DNA of 64,000 nucleotides from JBCCCJ01 sp039029315. Its GTDB lineage: Bacteria; Bacteroidota; Bacteroidia; J057. Of the stretch, positions 36,106 to 44,508 are shown piece by piece; positions within the stretch are counted from its first letter, which is position 1, and each line of letters begins with the position of its first letter. The stretch spans positions 1-64,000 of the forward strand of contig JBCCGK010000015.1 in the NCBI GenBank assembly GCA_039029315.1. The letters run 5' to 3'. The notes under the pieces were generated by a model. That model had not been told where the DNA came from. It searched no databases and was given only the letters and a program-made list of their open reading frames with translations. Position numbers and translations under genes: made by a program.

Positions 36106-36861
36106 ATGGATAATCCCGTTGCGGAAAGATTGCGTGCGTTAACCCTTTTGCAAGTATTGGACTCCAAACTCGATGAAATTCATCGTCTCCGTGGAAGCCT
36201 CCCCGAAGAAGTCAACGATCTTGAAGATGATCTGGAAGGGCTGGAAACACGACAAGCGAGAATTGAAGACGATATCAAAAAACTCAAGCAGGACATCAGT
36301 GACCGAAAAGCCCGAATTGAGGAATTTTCCGGTCAGATTAAGAAGTATGAAGAGCAGCAGATGAACGTGAAGAACAACCGGGAATTTGAGGCACTTCGAA
36401 AAGAAATAGAATATGCCAATCTGGAAATCCTCACATCTGAAAAGAAAATCAGACAGTATGGGGATCAGATTGAACAAAAAGAGGATCTTCTCGGATCAAC
36501 AGTTGAGCATGTAGAGGGGAAGAGAAATGAACTGGAAGACAAAAAGAAGGAGTTGGAGGTGATCATTGAAGATACCAAAGTGGAAGAGAAGAAGTTGCTG
36601 GCCGAAATTGAAAAATCTTCCAAAAAAGTTGAGGGAAGAATCCTGAATGGATATCAAAAAATCCGTCAGAATATGCGAAATGGTCTTGCGGTAGTAACCA
36701 CGGACCGAAACGCCTGCGGCGGGTGTTTCTCCATCATTCCACCTCAGATCCACATTGAACTGAAACAAAGAAGAAGACTGATACACTGCGAAAACTGCGG
36801 AAGGATTCTTGTCGATGAGATGTTCTTTGATGACATCAAAGCTGAAGTAGAATTCGCTTAG
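36106..36861 (+). CDS. C4-type zinc-ribbon coiled-coil protein (DUF164/zf-RING_7)
   Basis: A 251-residue protein. Residues about 20-185 form a long coiled coil, rich in Glu/Lys/Arg with heptad spacing. The C-terminus is a zinc ribbon with CGGC (204-207) and CENC (228-231). The family is widespread in bacteria; a nucleic-acid-binding role is suspected but not established. It starts 11 bases after the nif3-like stop, so they probably share a transcript, although an internal promoter-like element is present. Confidence 0.9.
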   Translation: MDNPVAERLRALTLLQVLDSKLDEIHRLRGSLPEEVNDLEDDLEGLETRQARIEDDIKKLKQDISDRKARIEEFSGQIKKYEEQQMNVKNNREFEALRKEIEYANLEILTSEKKIRQYGDQIEQKEDLLGSTVEHVEGKRNELEDKKKELEVIIEDTKVEEKKLLAEIEKSSKKVEGRILNGYQKIRQNMRNGLAVVTTDRNACGGCFSIIPPQIHIELKQRRRLIHCENCGRILVDEMFFDDIKAEVEFA

Positions 36862-36877
36862 GAACTACTTCTGTTCT

Positions 36878-36959
36878 CTTAGAGACTGTTTTGACATCTG
36901 TGCTGAGAAAAAAAGACGCATACAAAAAATAAGTGATAGATGTTCAAATAGTCTCTAAG
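36878..36959. repeat. 82-bp inverted-repeat element, copy B
   Basis: Perfect 10-bp inverted ends (CTTAGAGACT and AGTCTCTAAG) extend to imperfect 24-bp arms with four mismatches. Bases 36909-36956 match 26751-26798 at 43 of 48 positions. It sits between the zinc-ribbon stop and a terminator. It is small, palindromic, intergenic and has no coding capacity, which fits a MITE-like or REP-like element (inference). Confidence 0.65.
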
Positions 36960-36972
36960 TAAGTCCCAAGAA

Positions 36973-37008
36973 AGAAGACCCCCTGATTGATAGCAATCAG
37001 GGGGTCTT
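36973..37008. terminator. Strong 16-bp hairpin between converging genes
   Basis: Positions 36973-36988 pair perfectly with 36993-37008 around an ATAG loop, with a GC-rich core (CCCCC/GGGGG). It lies between the zinc-ribbon gene and the converging lipoprotein gene. Confidence 0.8.
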
Positions 37009-37039
37009 CAGGTATAGAAAAGTGTATGATGTATGTCAA

Positions 37040-37471
37040 TCAGTCTGAACTGTTATCTGAATGTGGCTCTATACACGTAAGAACCGCTAAAGAAATACCT
37101 TCCAAATACATACAGGCTTCTTTTTCACTCATATTAGCCGTTGGATCTTCTGCCACCATTTCGTCTCCTGAATTATCTTCGGACCCACAGTTTGTACAGA
37201 CTCCCTGGTCAAGACTTGTGGTGGACGAGCGATAGTAACCGATTTTTACTTTATTTCCTTCTTGTAAAGAGAACTTTTTCGGGGAATCAACATAGATTTT
37301 TTGACCATTGGATACAGCCAGATACAATCCACAGTCTCCATTCATGACTGTCCCTACCAATGAACAAGAAGAAACAAGTTCCATAGAGGGTGCAACTTCT
37401 TCCTCTGTCTGGCAACTAAACATGGCAAATACCATGAAAAATGAACATAAATAAACAGGTAGTCTCATCAT
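37040..37471 (-). CDS. Small Cys-containing lipoprotein of unknown function
   Basis: I start this gene at the tandem ATG at 37471, giving 143 residues with signal MMRLPVYLCSFFMVF and lipobox AMFSC. Starting farther upstream would bury this clear lipoprotein signal inside a longer ORF. The mature part has further cysteines (SCSLVG, GDCGLY, CTNCGS, EACMYL, LTCIE) that could form disulphides, and an acidic tail. No family recognised. The 334-base gap to the next gene (37472-37805) contains no other gene I can support. Confidence 0.6.
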   Translation of the reverse strand: MMRLPVYLCSFFMVFAMFSCQTEEEVAPSMELVSSCSLVGTVMNGDCGLYLAVSNGQKIYVDSPKKFSLQEGNKVKIGYYRSSTTSLDQGVCTNCGSEDNSGDEMVAEDPTANMSEKEACMYLEGISLAVLTCIEPHSDNSSD

Positions 37472-37805
37472 CAGAAAGTTAAGAAGTGATAGTATGAAAG
37501 TAGCGGTCTGCATCAAGTTAGACATTTTCATGAGTGAATCAAAATTGTGTTTTTCCTCGAATTGCAAACGGATTTGCTGAACCGCAAATTTTGCCGTTGG
37601 AATGGCATATGATAGGGGTGCCAGCGGACAATATTCATGGCTAAAACCCCTCATCTGAAGGCGCATGAATAGAGAGTGATGCGTGTTGTATTGTGTTGAT
37701 TATTAGCGGCTTGTGGCTACATCCTTTCTCCCGAATCAAAAGTTTCAGAATTGCTCAATTCCCTTCCAGGAACTATGGCAGGCAAATTGTGCCTTCTATA
37801 GCAAT

Positions 37806-39869
37806 ATGAACTCCTGGAAAGAAAGCCTGTTGATGTTGTTCGTGCCAATTGGCATCGGAGCCATAGTTTGGGCGCTCGCGGCAACCAATGACTCGGTCCC
37901 CCGAGTCTCAGAGGTAGACCTATATGGAGGATTTGAGTACACAGTATGGGCGGATTCTACGCCTAACGGGAAAGTCGGAAGTTTTCGACTGGTACAACTC
38001 TCTGATCGGGAGATCACCAAAGCATCTCTGATGGTTCTACAGAATCAACAAGAGATGTTGCCTTTTTCATCGCCACAAAACAAGGATTTCTTTCTGATTT
38101 CGATTGGAGCCCCTCTCCCCCGTTTTAGTTCAACCCTGAATTTATATACAGAAGTTCCTTCTGTCCGCTTCGAAAGTGTTGAGGATATTGAAATTCCCAA
38201 TTTGAATTCATATCAACCAGTGATTGTTGCCCTGAACGAGCCAGCAGATAATCGATATCGGATCAGAGAGTTTCTGGATAATCTCCAAAAGGAGTCTGAT
38301 GTCATCGTTGTGAATTTTGGGGATTATGGCATTCTCAAACCAATCACCAAATATCCGACTATCATCCAGGCACCGAATGACAGAGGAATCACCCAGGAAT
38401 TGGTGGCTCAATTGCTGTTTGGTGGGGTAGGCGCATATCGGAGTGTACCTGAAGAAATGGCTAAGACCCTAAGTCTGGATCAGCATTATACCATCAAAAA
38501 GACGAGACTTGCATATTCTGAACCAGAATATGTCGGCATTAGTGCGGACAGTCTTGCCCAAATCGAAGACATTGTTGGGGAAGCAATGGATAATTTTGCA
38601 ATTCCGGGATGTCAGGTCTTGATCGCCAAGGAAGGCCATGTGATCTACCATCAGGCTTTTGGATACCATACATACGATCGAAGCAAACCTGTCAGAAAAA
38701 CAGATTTGTATGATCTGGCTTCGATTACCAAAGTAGCCTCTACCACTTTGGCTACAATGAAGTTATTTGAGGAGAAAAAAATCACCCTCGATGCGTCTTT
38801 AGGAGAATATTTTACAGATCAAACCTACATTCCACGACCTTATATGGTGGTGGATACCATTCCTGCTGATTCGACTTCTCTGGAAGACAGTATTCAGTTT
38901 GTGAGTCGATGGGTATATCCTCCACAGACTCCCCAAAGAAGCAGGATTTTTGACATTCCGATGCATGCCTTGCTGACACACACATCCGGGCTACAGGCTG
39001 GGTTGCCACTATATCCCTTCCAGAATTTTGGAAACTCCCGTATGTACAAGGCTTCATTTACCTCTGATTACAGTATTCCTGTGGCAGAAAAGATGTATTT
39101 GAATGAAAATTATATGGATTCCCTGTGGAATGTCACCAAGGGACTGCATCGGGATTCTGCTAAATATCGCTACAGTTGTGTGAACATGATTTTGTTGCAA
39201 AGAGCCATAGATTCACTGAACAAGCAGCCTATCAATGACTATCTTGATCAATCCTTCTATGGACCATTGGGCCTTCAGACAGCTTGTTACAACCCAAGAG
39301 AGTTGTATGATCAGGATAGAATTGTGCCGACATCTAGCGACAGGTGGCGTGGTCAACTTCTATGCGGTACTGTTCATGACCCGACAGCTGCCTTGATGGG
39401 AGGAATCAGTGGAAATGCAGGTTTGTTTTCCAATGCAAATGATCTGGCAATCCTCTTCCAGATGCTGCTCAATGGTGGTACCTATGGTGGGCAGCGTTTT
39501 CTCAGGGATTCGACAGTCGCTTTATTTACCAAAAAGCAAAGAGGACATAGAGGATATGGATTTGATAAGCCACCAAGAAGGTCAGATTATGTTGTGGCCG
39601 AAAGCGCTTCCTATTCAAGCTATGGCCATACCGGATTTACCGGTACCTGCGTCTGGGTAGATCCAGAACATGACCTCATTTATGTCTTTTTGTCCAACCG
39701 GATACACCCGAGTGTCAAAAATTACAAACTCAATGAACTTCGCATCAGACAGCGAATTCATCAGGTGATTTACAATTCAATGGGGGTTCCACACAGATCG
39801 ATGTATCCTTCTCGTCGTCCCAGACGAAATCAGACATTCCTTGCTGCTTCTAGGCAGTTGGCTCCTTAG
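37806..39869 (+). CDS. Serine hydrolase (class C beta-lactamase fold) with remnant GH3 C-terminal domain
   Basis: A 687-residue exported protein (N-terminal hydrophobic signal/anchor 6-25). The C-terminal ~420 residues are a beta-lactamase/DD-peptidase fold with SITK (Ser-x-x-Lys), a YSCVN tyrosine motif and GHTG. Residues about 65-240 (SLMVLQNQQEMLPF, FLISIGAPLPRFSS, LVAQLLFGGVGAY) match the GH3 C-terminal domain that precedes this hydrolase in roughly 1000-residue Bacteroidota GH3-serine hydrolase fusions. The catalytic GH3 barrel that should come first is absent. It is probably a peptidoglycan-active hydrolase whose glycosidase half was lost. I chose the ATG at 37806; a GTG at 37713 is in frame. 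Confidence 0.82.
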   Translation: MNSWKESLLMLFVPIGIGAIVWALAATNDSVPRVSEVDLYGGFEYTVWADSTPNGKVGSFRLVQLSDREITKASLMVLQNQQEMLPFSSPQNKDFFLISIGAPLPRFSSTLNLYTEVPSVRFESVEDIEIPNLNSYQPVIVALNEPADNRYRIREFLDNLQKESDVIVVNFGDYGILKPITKYPTIIQAPNDRGITQELVAQLLFGGVGAYRSVPEEMAKTLSLDQHYTIKKTRLAYSEPEYVGISADSLAQIEDIVGEAMDNFAIPGCQVLIAKEGHVIYHQAFGYHTYDRSKPVRKTDLYDLASITKVASTTLATMKLFEEKKITLDASLGEYFTDQTYIPRPYMVVDTIPADSTSLEDSIQFVSRWVYPPQTPQRSRIFDIPMHALLTHTSGLQAGLPLYPFQNFGNSRMYKASFTSDYSIPVAEKMYLNENYMDSLWNVTKGLHRDSAKYRYSCVNMILLQRAIDSLNKQPINDYLDQSFYGPLGLQTACYNPRELYDQDRIVPTSSDRWRGQLLCGTVHDPTAALMGGISGNAGLFSNANDLAILFQMLLNGGTYGGQRFLRDSTVALFTKKQRGHRGYGFDKPPRRSDYVVAESASYSSYGHTGFTGTCVWVDPEHDLIYVFLSNRIHPSVKNYKLNELRIRQRIHQVIYNSMGVPHRSMYPSRRPRRNQTFLAASRQLAP

Positions 39870-39999
39870 GAGAATCTGGCGTGCTCTTGAGAGAATGTTC
39901 GGTTCTTGATTGACTTCTCAGTTTTTGCTGAGTGTGTTGTGTGCGCTGTTTGGCACTGCGGAGATGGCTCCGCCGGGAAGGCATGTTGCGTCCTTTCAT
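39850..39999 (-). CDS. Possible small basic protein (49 aa)
   Basis: On the minus strand an open frame from ATG 39999 encodes 49 residues rich in Arg/Lys/Ser/Gln (MKGRNMPSRRSHLRSAKQ at the start, ending SPKEPTA). An internal ATG at 39984 would give 44 residues. It fills most of the otherwise gene-free 39870-40201 interval and overlaps the end of the serine hydrolase gene by 20 bases antisense. Basic composition resembles small nucleic-acid-binding proteins, but I recognise no family. It could be chance. Confidence 0.35.
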   Translation of the reverse strand: MKGRNMPSRRSHLRSAKQRTQHTQQKLRSQSRTEHSLKSTPDSPKEPTA

Positions 40000-40120
40000 G
40001 TGGGGATACTAGAGTGAAAAATTGAAAAGCAATGGGCAATTCTGATGTAAAAATAGCAAAAAAACTTCAGATTTCTGAATTTTTGTTCAATTCAACTGCA
40101 AATACGCTAACATTTTTTCA

Positions 40121-40163
40121 AAAAAAGAAAGCTAACAGATGAGTGACACCTATTAGCTTTTTT
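40121..40163 (-). terminator. Intrinsic terminator of the fadN-fadA transcript
   Basis: TTAGCTTT (40153-40160) pairs with AAAGCTAA (40128-40135). On the minus strand the hairpin is followed by TTTCTTTTTTTG. It lies about 40 bases past the fadA stop. Confidence 0.7.
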
Positions 40164-40201
40164 ATGTGGAGCCCTATTCTCTGATGAAAAAGGGCCTGGA
40201 A

Positions 40202-41380
40202 TCAGTTGTGATAGACTTCAAACACACCAGCTACTCCCTGCCCGCCTCCAACACATGCAGTCACCATCCCATATTGTTGTTTGCGAAGTTCCATCTCATT
40301 GATCAATTGGACTGACAATTTGCAACCAGAACACCCCAAAGGATGGCCAAGCGCAATGGCACCCCCATTGACATTGACCAGAGAAGGATCTAATCCCAAT
40401 TCACGAATAACGGCCAGTGATTGGGCCGCAAAGGCTTCATTGAGCTCAACTTGTTGAATATCGTTGAGCGACAAGCCTGTTTGTTTCAAGACTTTGGGCA
40501 CTGCTTTGATTGGACCCATCCCCATGATGCGTGGATCGATCCCTTCTGTTGCATAGCCTACCATCCGCGCCCGTGGTTCAAGCCCCAATTCCTTGACCAT
40601 GCGCTCAGACATAATCATCACAAAGGCTGCCCCATCAGATGTCTGAGAAGAGTTGCCAGCTGTTACGGTTCCATTTTGTCGGAAAACAGGACGAAGCTTA
40701 TTGAGGACAGCTACGCTTGTGTCTTTACGGGGCCCTTCATCTGTGTCTACTACATACCTTCGACTGGCTCTTCTGCCATCCGCCCCAATGTAGACATCCT
40801 CTACTTCTACTGGCACAATCTGACTGGAGAATTTTCCTCCTTCAATCGCAGCTACAGCTTTCATATGAGAGTGGTAAGAAAACTCATCCATCGCCTCTCT
40901 GCTAATGCTATAATCGACAGCGACTTCCTCCGCAGTAAGCCCCATGCCCAGATACCATTCAGGATGCTCTGTGGATATTTTGTAATTCAAAGAAGGTTTG
41001 TGCCCCATCATCGGCAACATCGACATACTTTCGATGCCTCCAGCCACGATGCAATCGGCCATACCTGCTTTGATTTTGGCAACCCCCATTGCAATGGTTT
41101 CAAGACCAGATCCACAATAGCGATTGACAGTAACCCCGGATACACTGATTGGGAGAGACAATAAGGCCAACATTCTTCCCACCTGCATCCCTTGCTCCGC
41201 TTCGGGGATCGCACATCCGCAGATGAGATCATCAATCCTGTCAGGGTCCAGATCAGGGACCTCTGCTACCAGGGATTTAATGACTTCTGCTCCGAGGTCA
41301 TCGGGACGATAGGCTTTGAAGCCTCCTTTATTGGCTTTGCCGACAGCTGATCTTTTTGCGGCAACGATATATGCTTCCAT
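40202..41380 (-). CDS. fadA: Acetyl-CoA C-acyltransferase (3-ketoacyl-CoA thiolase)
   Basis: A 392-residue thiolase doing the last step of beta-oxidation: 3-ketoacyl-CoA plus CoA gives acetyl-CoA plus shortened acyl-CoA. The nucleophile Cys is in VNRYCGSGLET (about residue 92). The C-terminal GGAIALGHPLGCSG carries the catalytic His and TACVGGGQG the second Cys. Length is standard. It follows the fadN-type gene on the same strand, the arrangement of a degradative thiolase rather than a biosynthetic acetoacetyl-CoA thiolase. Confidence 0.94.
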   Translation of the reverse strand: MEAYIVAAKRSAVGKANKGGFKAYRPDDLGAEVIKSLVAEVPDLDPDRIDDLICGCAIPEAEQGMQVGRMLALLSLPISVSGVTVNRYCGSGLETIAMGVAKIKAGMADCIVAGGIESMSMLPMMGHKPSLNYKISTEHPEWYLGMGLTAEEVAVDYSISREAMDEFSYHSHMKAVAAIEGGKFSSQIVPVEVEDVYIGADGRRASRRYVVDTDEGPRKDTSVAVLNKLRPVFRQNGTVTAGNSSQTSDGAAFVMIMSERMVKELGLEPRARMVGYATEGIDPRIMGMGPIKAVPKVLKQTGLSLNDIQQVELNEAFAAQSLAVIRELGLDPSLVNVNGGAIALGHPLGCSGCKLSVQLINEMELRKQQYGMVTACVGGGQGVAGVFEVYHN

Positions 41381-41475
41381 TGTTTATGATTTTTAAATTG
41401 ACAATGTTGAATAAATTGCATGAGGGACTTCTCCTACCTCCATCCATTCTCCCACCAAGTCCCGGTCTGATCTCC

Positions 41476-43932
41476 TTAATTTCTCAAAGGCTTTCCTGTC
41501 TGTAACATTTGTTGAATACGATCCTGTGTCTTCTTCTCTGCCACAAGACTCATGAATGCTTCCCGTTCCAGATCCAACAGGTATTGTTCTGTAACCAGGG
41601 TTCCTTCTGCGGAGATATCTCCACCACACATGACATAAGCTACTTTGCGAGCAATCTTGGCATCATGCTCAGAGGCATAATGTCCAAACTGCATGCCTGC
41701 AATTCCTGCATAGAGGGTGCTCAAGGCATTCTTGCCCAGTACAGGAATATCGGTTCGTGCAACCGTGGGGGTATATCCTTCTTCTACGAGGGCCATGACG
41801 GCTTCTTTGGCTTCCTTGATGCGGCGGGTGTTATTCATGACTACCCTATCACTGGCGCGCAAGACTCCAATTTCTCTTCCCTCTTCAGCAGAAGTAGCAA
41901 CCTTTGCAGTGGCAATGGCCATCAGGTAATCCTGAAGGACGTTGATTCCGATACTCCCCGTTTGGGAATATCGATCAGAAGCACGTAATGCCATTTCCTT
42001 GGTTCCAGCGCCACCGGGGATAATCCCTACTCCAACTTCTACCAGACCGATATAGGTTTCCGGGCTTACAATCGCCAGATCAGAGTGCATCGTGAACTCA
42101 CATCCCCCTCCCAAGGTCATTCCGTGAGGCGCTACTACAACGGGAATAGCGGACGTACGAATACGCATGGAAGTGTCCTGAAACTGCTTGACAGAAGCTT
42201 CCAATTGATCCCACTGCTTTTGCATAGCCATCATAGCCATGAGCATCAGATTGGCTCCGACAGAGAAGTTGGTTGCTTCATTGGAAATGATCACCCCATT
42301 GTAATTGTGCTTCTCTGCATAGTCAATGCCTTCCCATATGGCTCTGATATTTCCCTCACCGATGGCATTCATCTTGGAGTGAAATTCCACATTCAGCACG
42401 CCATCTCCCAGGTCGAGTACAGAAGCCTCGCTGCTGGACCATACAGGACTGCTACTGGAACGAACGGTTTCCAGAGAAATCAATTCGTCAGCTCCTGGGA
42501 TAGGCTGGTAGGATTTGCTGGAAATCTCATAATAATTGGGAATGCCATTGATGACTGAATAGAAACTGTCGCAGCCAGCATCCAGCATGTCCCGAACCCA
42601 GGGAGCAGGACTTAATCCTTCCGCCGCAAACATCTCCATGGTGTTGGCAACACCGATCATATCCCATGTGGCAAATGCTCCTTTGTCCCAGCCAAAACCT
42701 GCGCAGATGGCATCATCAATTTGGTACAAAGCGTCTGCAATCTCAGGAATTCGATTGGACACATATGCCCATACCCCCAGACTGGATCGGCGGACAAACT
42801 CTCCTCCCTTGTCCTCTGCTTCAAACATGGTTTTGAGTCGCTTAGCCAGTTTACTGCTTTTGTTGGCAAGTTTGATACTGGGGATAGCGACTTTGATTTT
42901 TTCCCGATACTCAAGCGTATTCAGATCCAAAGAGAGAATTTTGCGTTTGCCATTCTCATCTTTGGTTTTTTTGTAAAATCCCTGTTTGGTTTTGTCACCT
43001 AACCATTTGTTCTCCGCCATTTGAGCCACATAGTCCGGAATCTCAAACAAGGCCCTTTCCTCATCCTCCGGGCAGTTGTTCTTGATGCCATTGAGGACAT
43101 GAACCGTAGTATCCAGACCGACCAAATCACTGAGTCGGAAGGTTCCCGATTTGGGTTTTCCTGTGACGGGACCTGTTAGTTTATCGACTTCTTCAATGGT
43201 AAGTCCCATATCTCCTACCAGTTGAAAGATTTTTGCCATGGCATAAATCCCAACCCGGTTGGCGATGAAAGCTGGAGTATCTTTACAGAGAACTGTTTGT
43301 TTTCCCAGATAGAGATCCCCATAGTGCATCATAAAATCGATCAATCCTGGGTTTGTATCTGGACCTGGAATGATTTCCAGCAATCGCAGATAGCGGGGCG
43401 GATTGAAAAAGTGTGTGCCGCAAAAGTGTGCTCGAAAATCTTCAGATCGCCCTTCTGCAATCATATGAATTGGAATCCCGGACGTATTGGAGGTCACAAT
43501 GCTGCCTTCTTTTCGGAAGCGATCAACTTTTTCAAAGATGATATGCTTGATGTCAAGTCGTTCGACAACAGCTTCCAAAATCCAGTCGCAATCTGCGATT
43601 TTCTCAAAGTCATCGTCAAAGTTGCCGGTAGAGATCAGCTTAGCCGAACGTTTGGTGTACAAAGCTGCGGGTTTGCCTTTGATGGCAGCTGTGAGTGCGT
43701 TATTGACGAGTCGGTTTCGGACAGCCGGATGATCCAGGGTCAGGCCTTTGGCTTCTTCCTTGGGAGTGAGTTCGCGGGGAATAATGTCCAGCAGAAGGAC
43801 TTCAACGCCGATGTTGGCAAAATGACAGGCGATTCGGGAACCCATGACTCCCGAGCCAAGGACAGCTACCTTTTTGATGCTTCGCTGCCATTTTTGAGCG
43901 TGGGCAGGGTTGGTTTGTTCAGCTACCTGCAT
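41476..43932 (-). CDS. fadN: Bifunctional 3-hydroxyacyl-CoA dehydrogenase/enoyl-CoA hydratase (FadN type)
   Basis: An 818-residue beta-oxidation enzyme. The order is dehydrogenase first: the NAD site VAVLGSGVMGSRIA near residue 22, dehydrogenase C-terminal domains to about 480, then a crotonase domain (SVGANLMLMAMMA, GMTLGGGCEFTMHSD, VGVGIIPGGAGTKE). This is the FadN order seen in Bacillus and Bacteroidota, the reverse of E. coli FadB. It hydrates enoyl-CoA and oxidises the 3-hydroxy product. Its first 14 bases overlap the end of the marR gene. No acyl-CoA dehydrogenase gene is adjacent. Confidence 0.93.
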   Translation of the reverse strand: MQVAEQTNPAHAQKWQRSIKKVAVLGSGVMGSRIACHFANIGVEVLLLDIIPRELTPKEEAKGLTLDHPAVRNRLVNNALTAAIKGKPAALYTKRSAKLISTGNFDDDFEKIADCDWILEAVVERLDIKHIIFEKVDRFRKEGSIVTSNTSGIPIHMIAEGRSEDFRAHFCGTHFFNPPRYLRLLEIIPGPDTNPGLIDFMMHYGDLYLGKQTVLCKDTPAFIANRVGIYAMAKIFQLVGDMGLTIEEVDKLTGPVTGKPKSGTFRLSDLVGLDTTVHVLNGIKNNCPEDEERALFEIPDYVAQMAENKWLGDKTKQGFYKKTKDENGKRKILSLDLNTLEYREKIKVAIPSIKLANKSSKLAKRLKTMFEAEDKGGEFVRRSSLGVWAYVSNRIPEIADALYQIDDAICAGFGWDKGAFATWDMIGVANTMEMFAAEGLSPAPWVRDMLDAGCDSFYSVINGIPNYYEISSKSYQPIPGADELISLETVRSSSSPVWSSSEASVLDLGDGVLNVEFHSKMNAIGEGNIRAIWEGIDYAEKHNYNGVIISNEATNFSVGANLMLMAMMAMQKQWDQLEASVKQFQDTSMRIRTSAIPVVVAPHGMTLGGGCEFTMHSDLAIVSPETYIGLVEVGVGIIPGGAGTKEMALRASDRYSQTGSIGINVLQDYLMAIATAKVATSAEEGREIGVLRASDRVVMNNTRRIKEAKEAVMALVEEGYTPTVARTDIPVLGKNALSTLYAGIAGMQFGHYASEHDAKIARKVAYVMCGGDISAEGTLVTEQYLLDLEREAFMSLVAEKKTQDRIQQMLQTGKPLRN

Positions 43933-44386
43933 GATTATTTTGTTTGGCTTTTTGGTGAATAATATTGTGGACGGTATCTAACACAGAAAAAAAATGGTCT
44001 AAATCTTCTTCAGGTATAGATTGATACAGTTCTTTGTTAAAGTCGATAACAACTTCTTTGGATCGGGCTTTGGCGTCTTTTCCCTCTTCAGAAAGAAAGA
44101 TACGAACCATTCTGCGATCGTGTTTGTCTGGTTGCCGATAGATTAGGCCGCGTTCTTCGAGACGAGCCAGCATTCTTGTCAGACTTCTGGTCTCCATACC
44201 CATGAGGGGAGCGATTTTTGTCGCAGGTGTTCCATTTTCCTCATCGATATGCAACAGGACAAACCCAATATTGGTGGTGATGCCATGTGGGACTGCTTTT
44301 GCATTATACATACGAGAAATGGCCAGCCAGGCAACTTTGATGTCAAAGCAGACTGCCCGCTTTTTTTCTTTGATTTTTACTTCCAC
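43919..44386 (-). CDS. MarR family transcriptional regulator
   Basis: About 155 residues from the GTG at 44386, a winged-helix MarR regulator. The core reads AWLAISRMYNAKAV, then helix-turn-helix with ATKIAPLMGMETRSLTRMLARLEERGL and the wing RQPDKHDRRMVRIFLSEEG. It overlaps fadN by 14 bases, so it probably autoregulates and controls the fadN-fadA operon, with acyl-CoA or a fatty acid as ligand (inference). I prefer the GTG because the ATG at 44446 lies on the 22-bp palindrome proposed as operator. Confidence 0.85.
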   Translation of the reverse strand: MEVKIKEKKRAVCFDIKVAWLAISRMYNAKAVPHGITTNIGFVLLHIDEENGTPATKIAPLMGMETRSLTRMLARLEERGLIYRQPDKHDRRMVRIFLSEEGKDAKARSKEVVIDFNKELYQSIPEEDLDHFFSVLDTVHNIIHQKAKQNNHAGS

Positions 44387-44426
44387 AATGAACGAACGAA
44401 ATGGTGAGAGAAAGTCGTAGGTGAGA

Positions 44427-44448
44427 AATGTTATGCTTGCATACAATT
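44427..44448. promoter_or_regulatory. 22-bp imperfect palindrome, candidate MarR operator
   Basis: AATGTTATGC (44427-44436), TT, then GCATACAATT (44439-44448): the arms are inverted with two mismatches, and the central five pairs TATGC/GCATA are perfect. Size and position upstream of marR fit a MarR binding site. Confidence 0.55.
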
Positions 44449-44494
44449 TTAGTGAAATTTGTGATCAAAACCAAGTGGATTCATTGGTGTTTTG

Positions 44495-44502
44495 TATCTT
44501 TG
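44495..44502 (+). promoter_or_regulatory. -7 element (TATCTTTG) for the YbhN-like gene
   Basis: TATCTTTG matches TAnnTTTG and ends seven bases before the ATG at 44509, implying a very short or absent leader. Confidence 0.55.
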
Positions 44503-44508
44503 CGCCCT

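Noticed and set aside
37472..37666. N-terminal extension of the small lipoprotein to 37666
   Set aside because: It would place a clear signal peptide and lipobox in the middle of the protein.
43919..44446. Longer marR starting at ATG 44446
   Set aside because: The extra 20 residues are unlike MarR N-termini and the ATG lies on the proposed operator; GTG 44386 is preferred.
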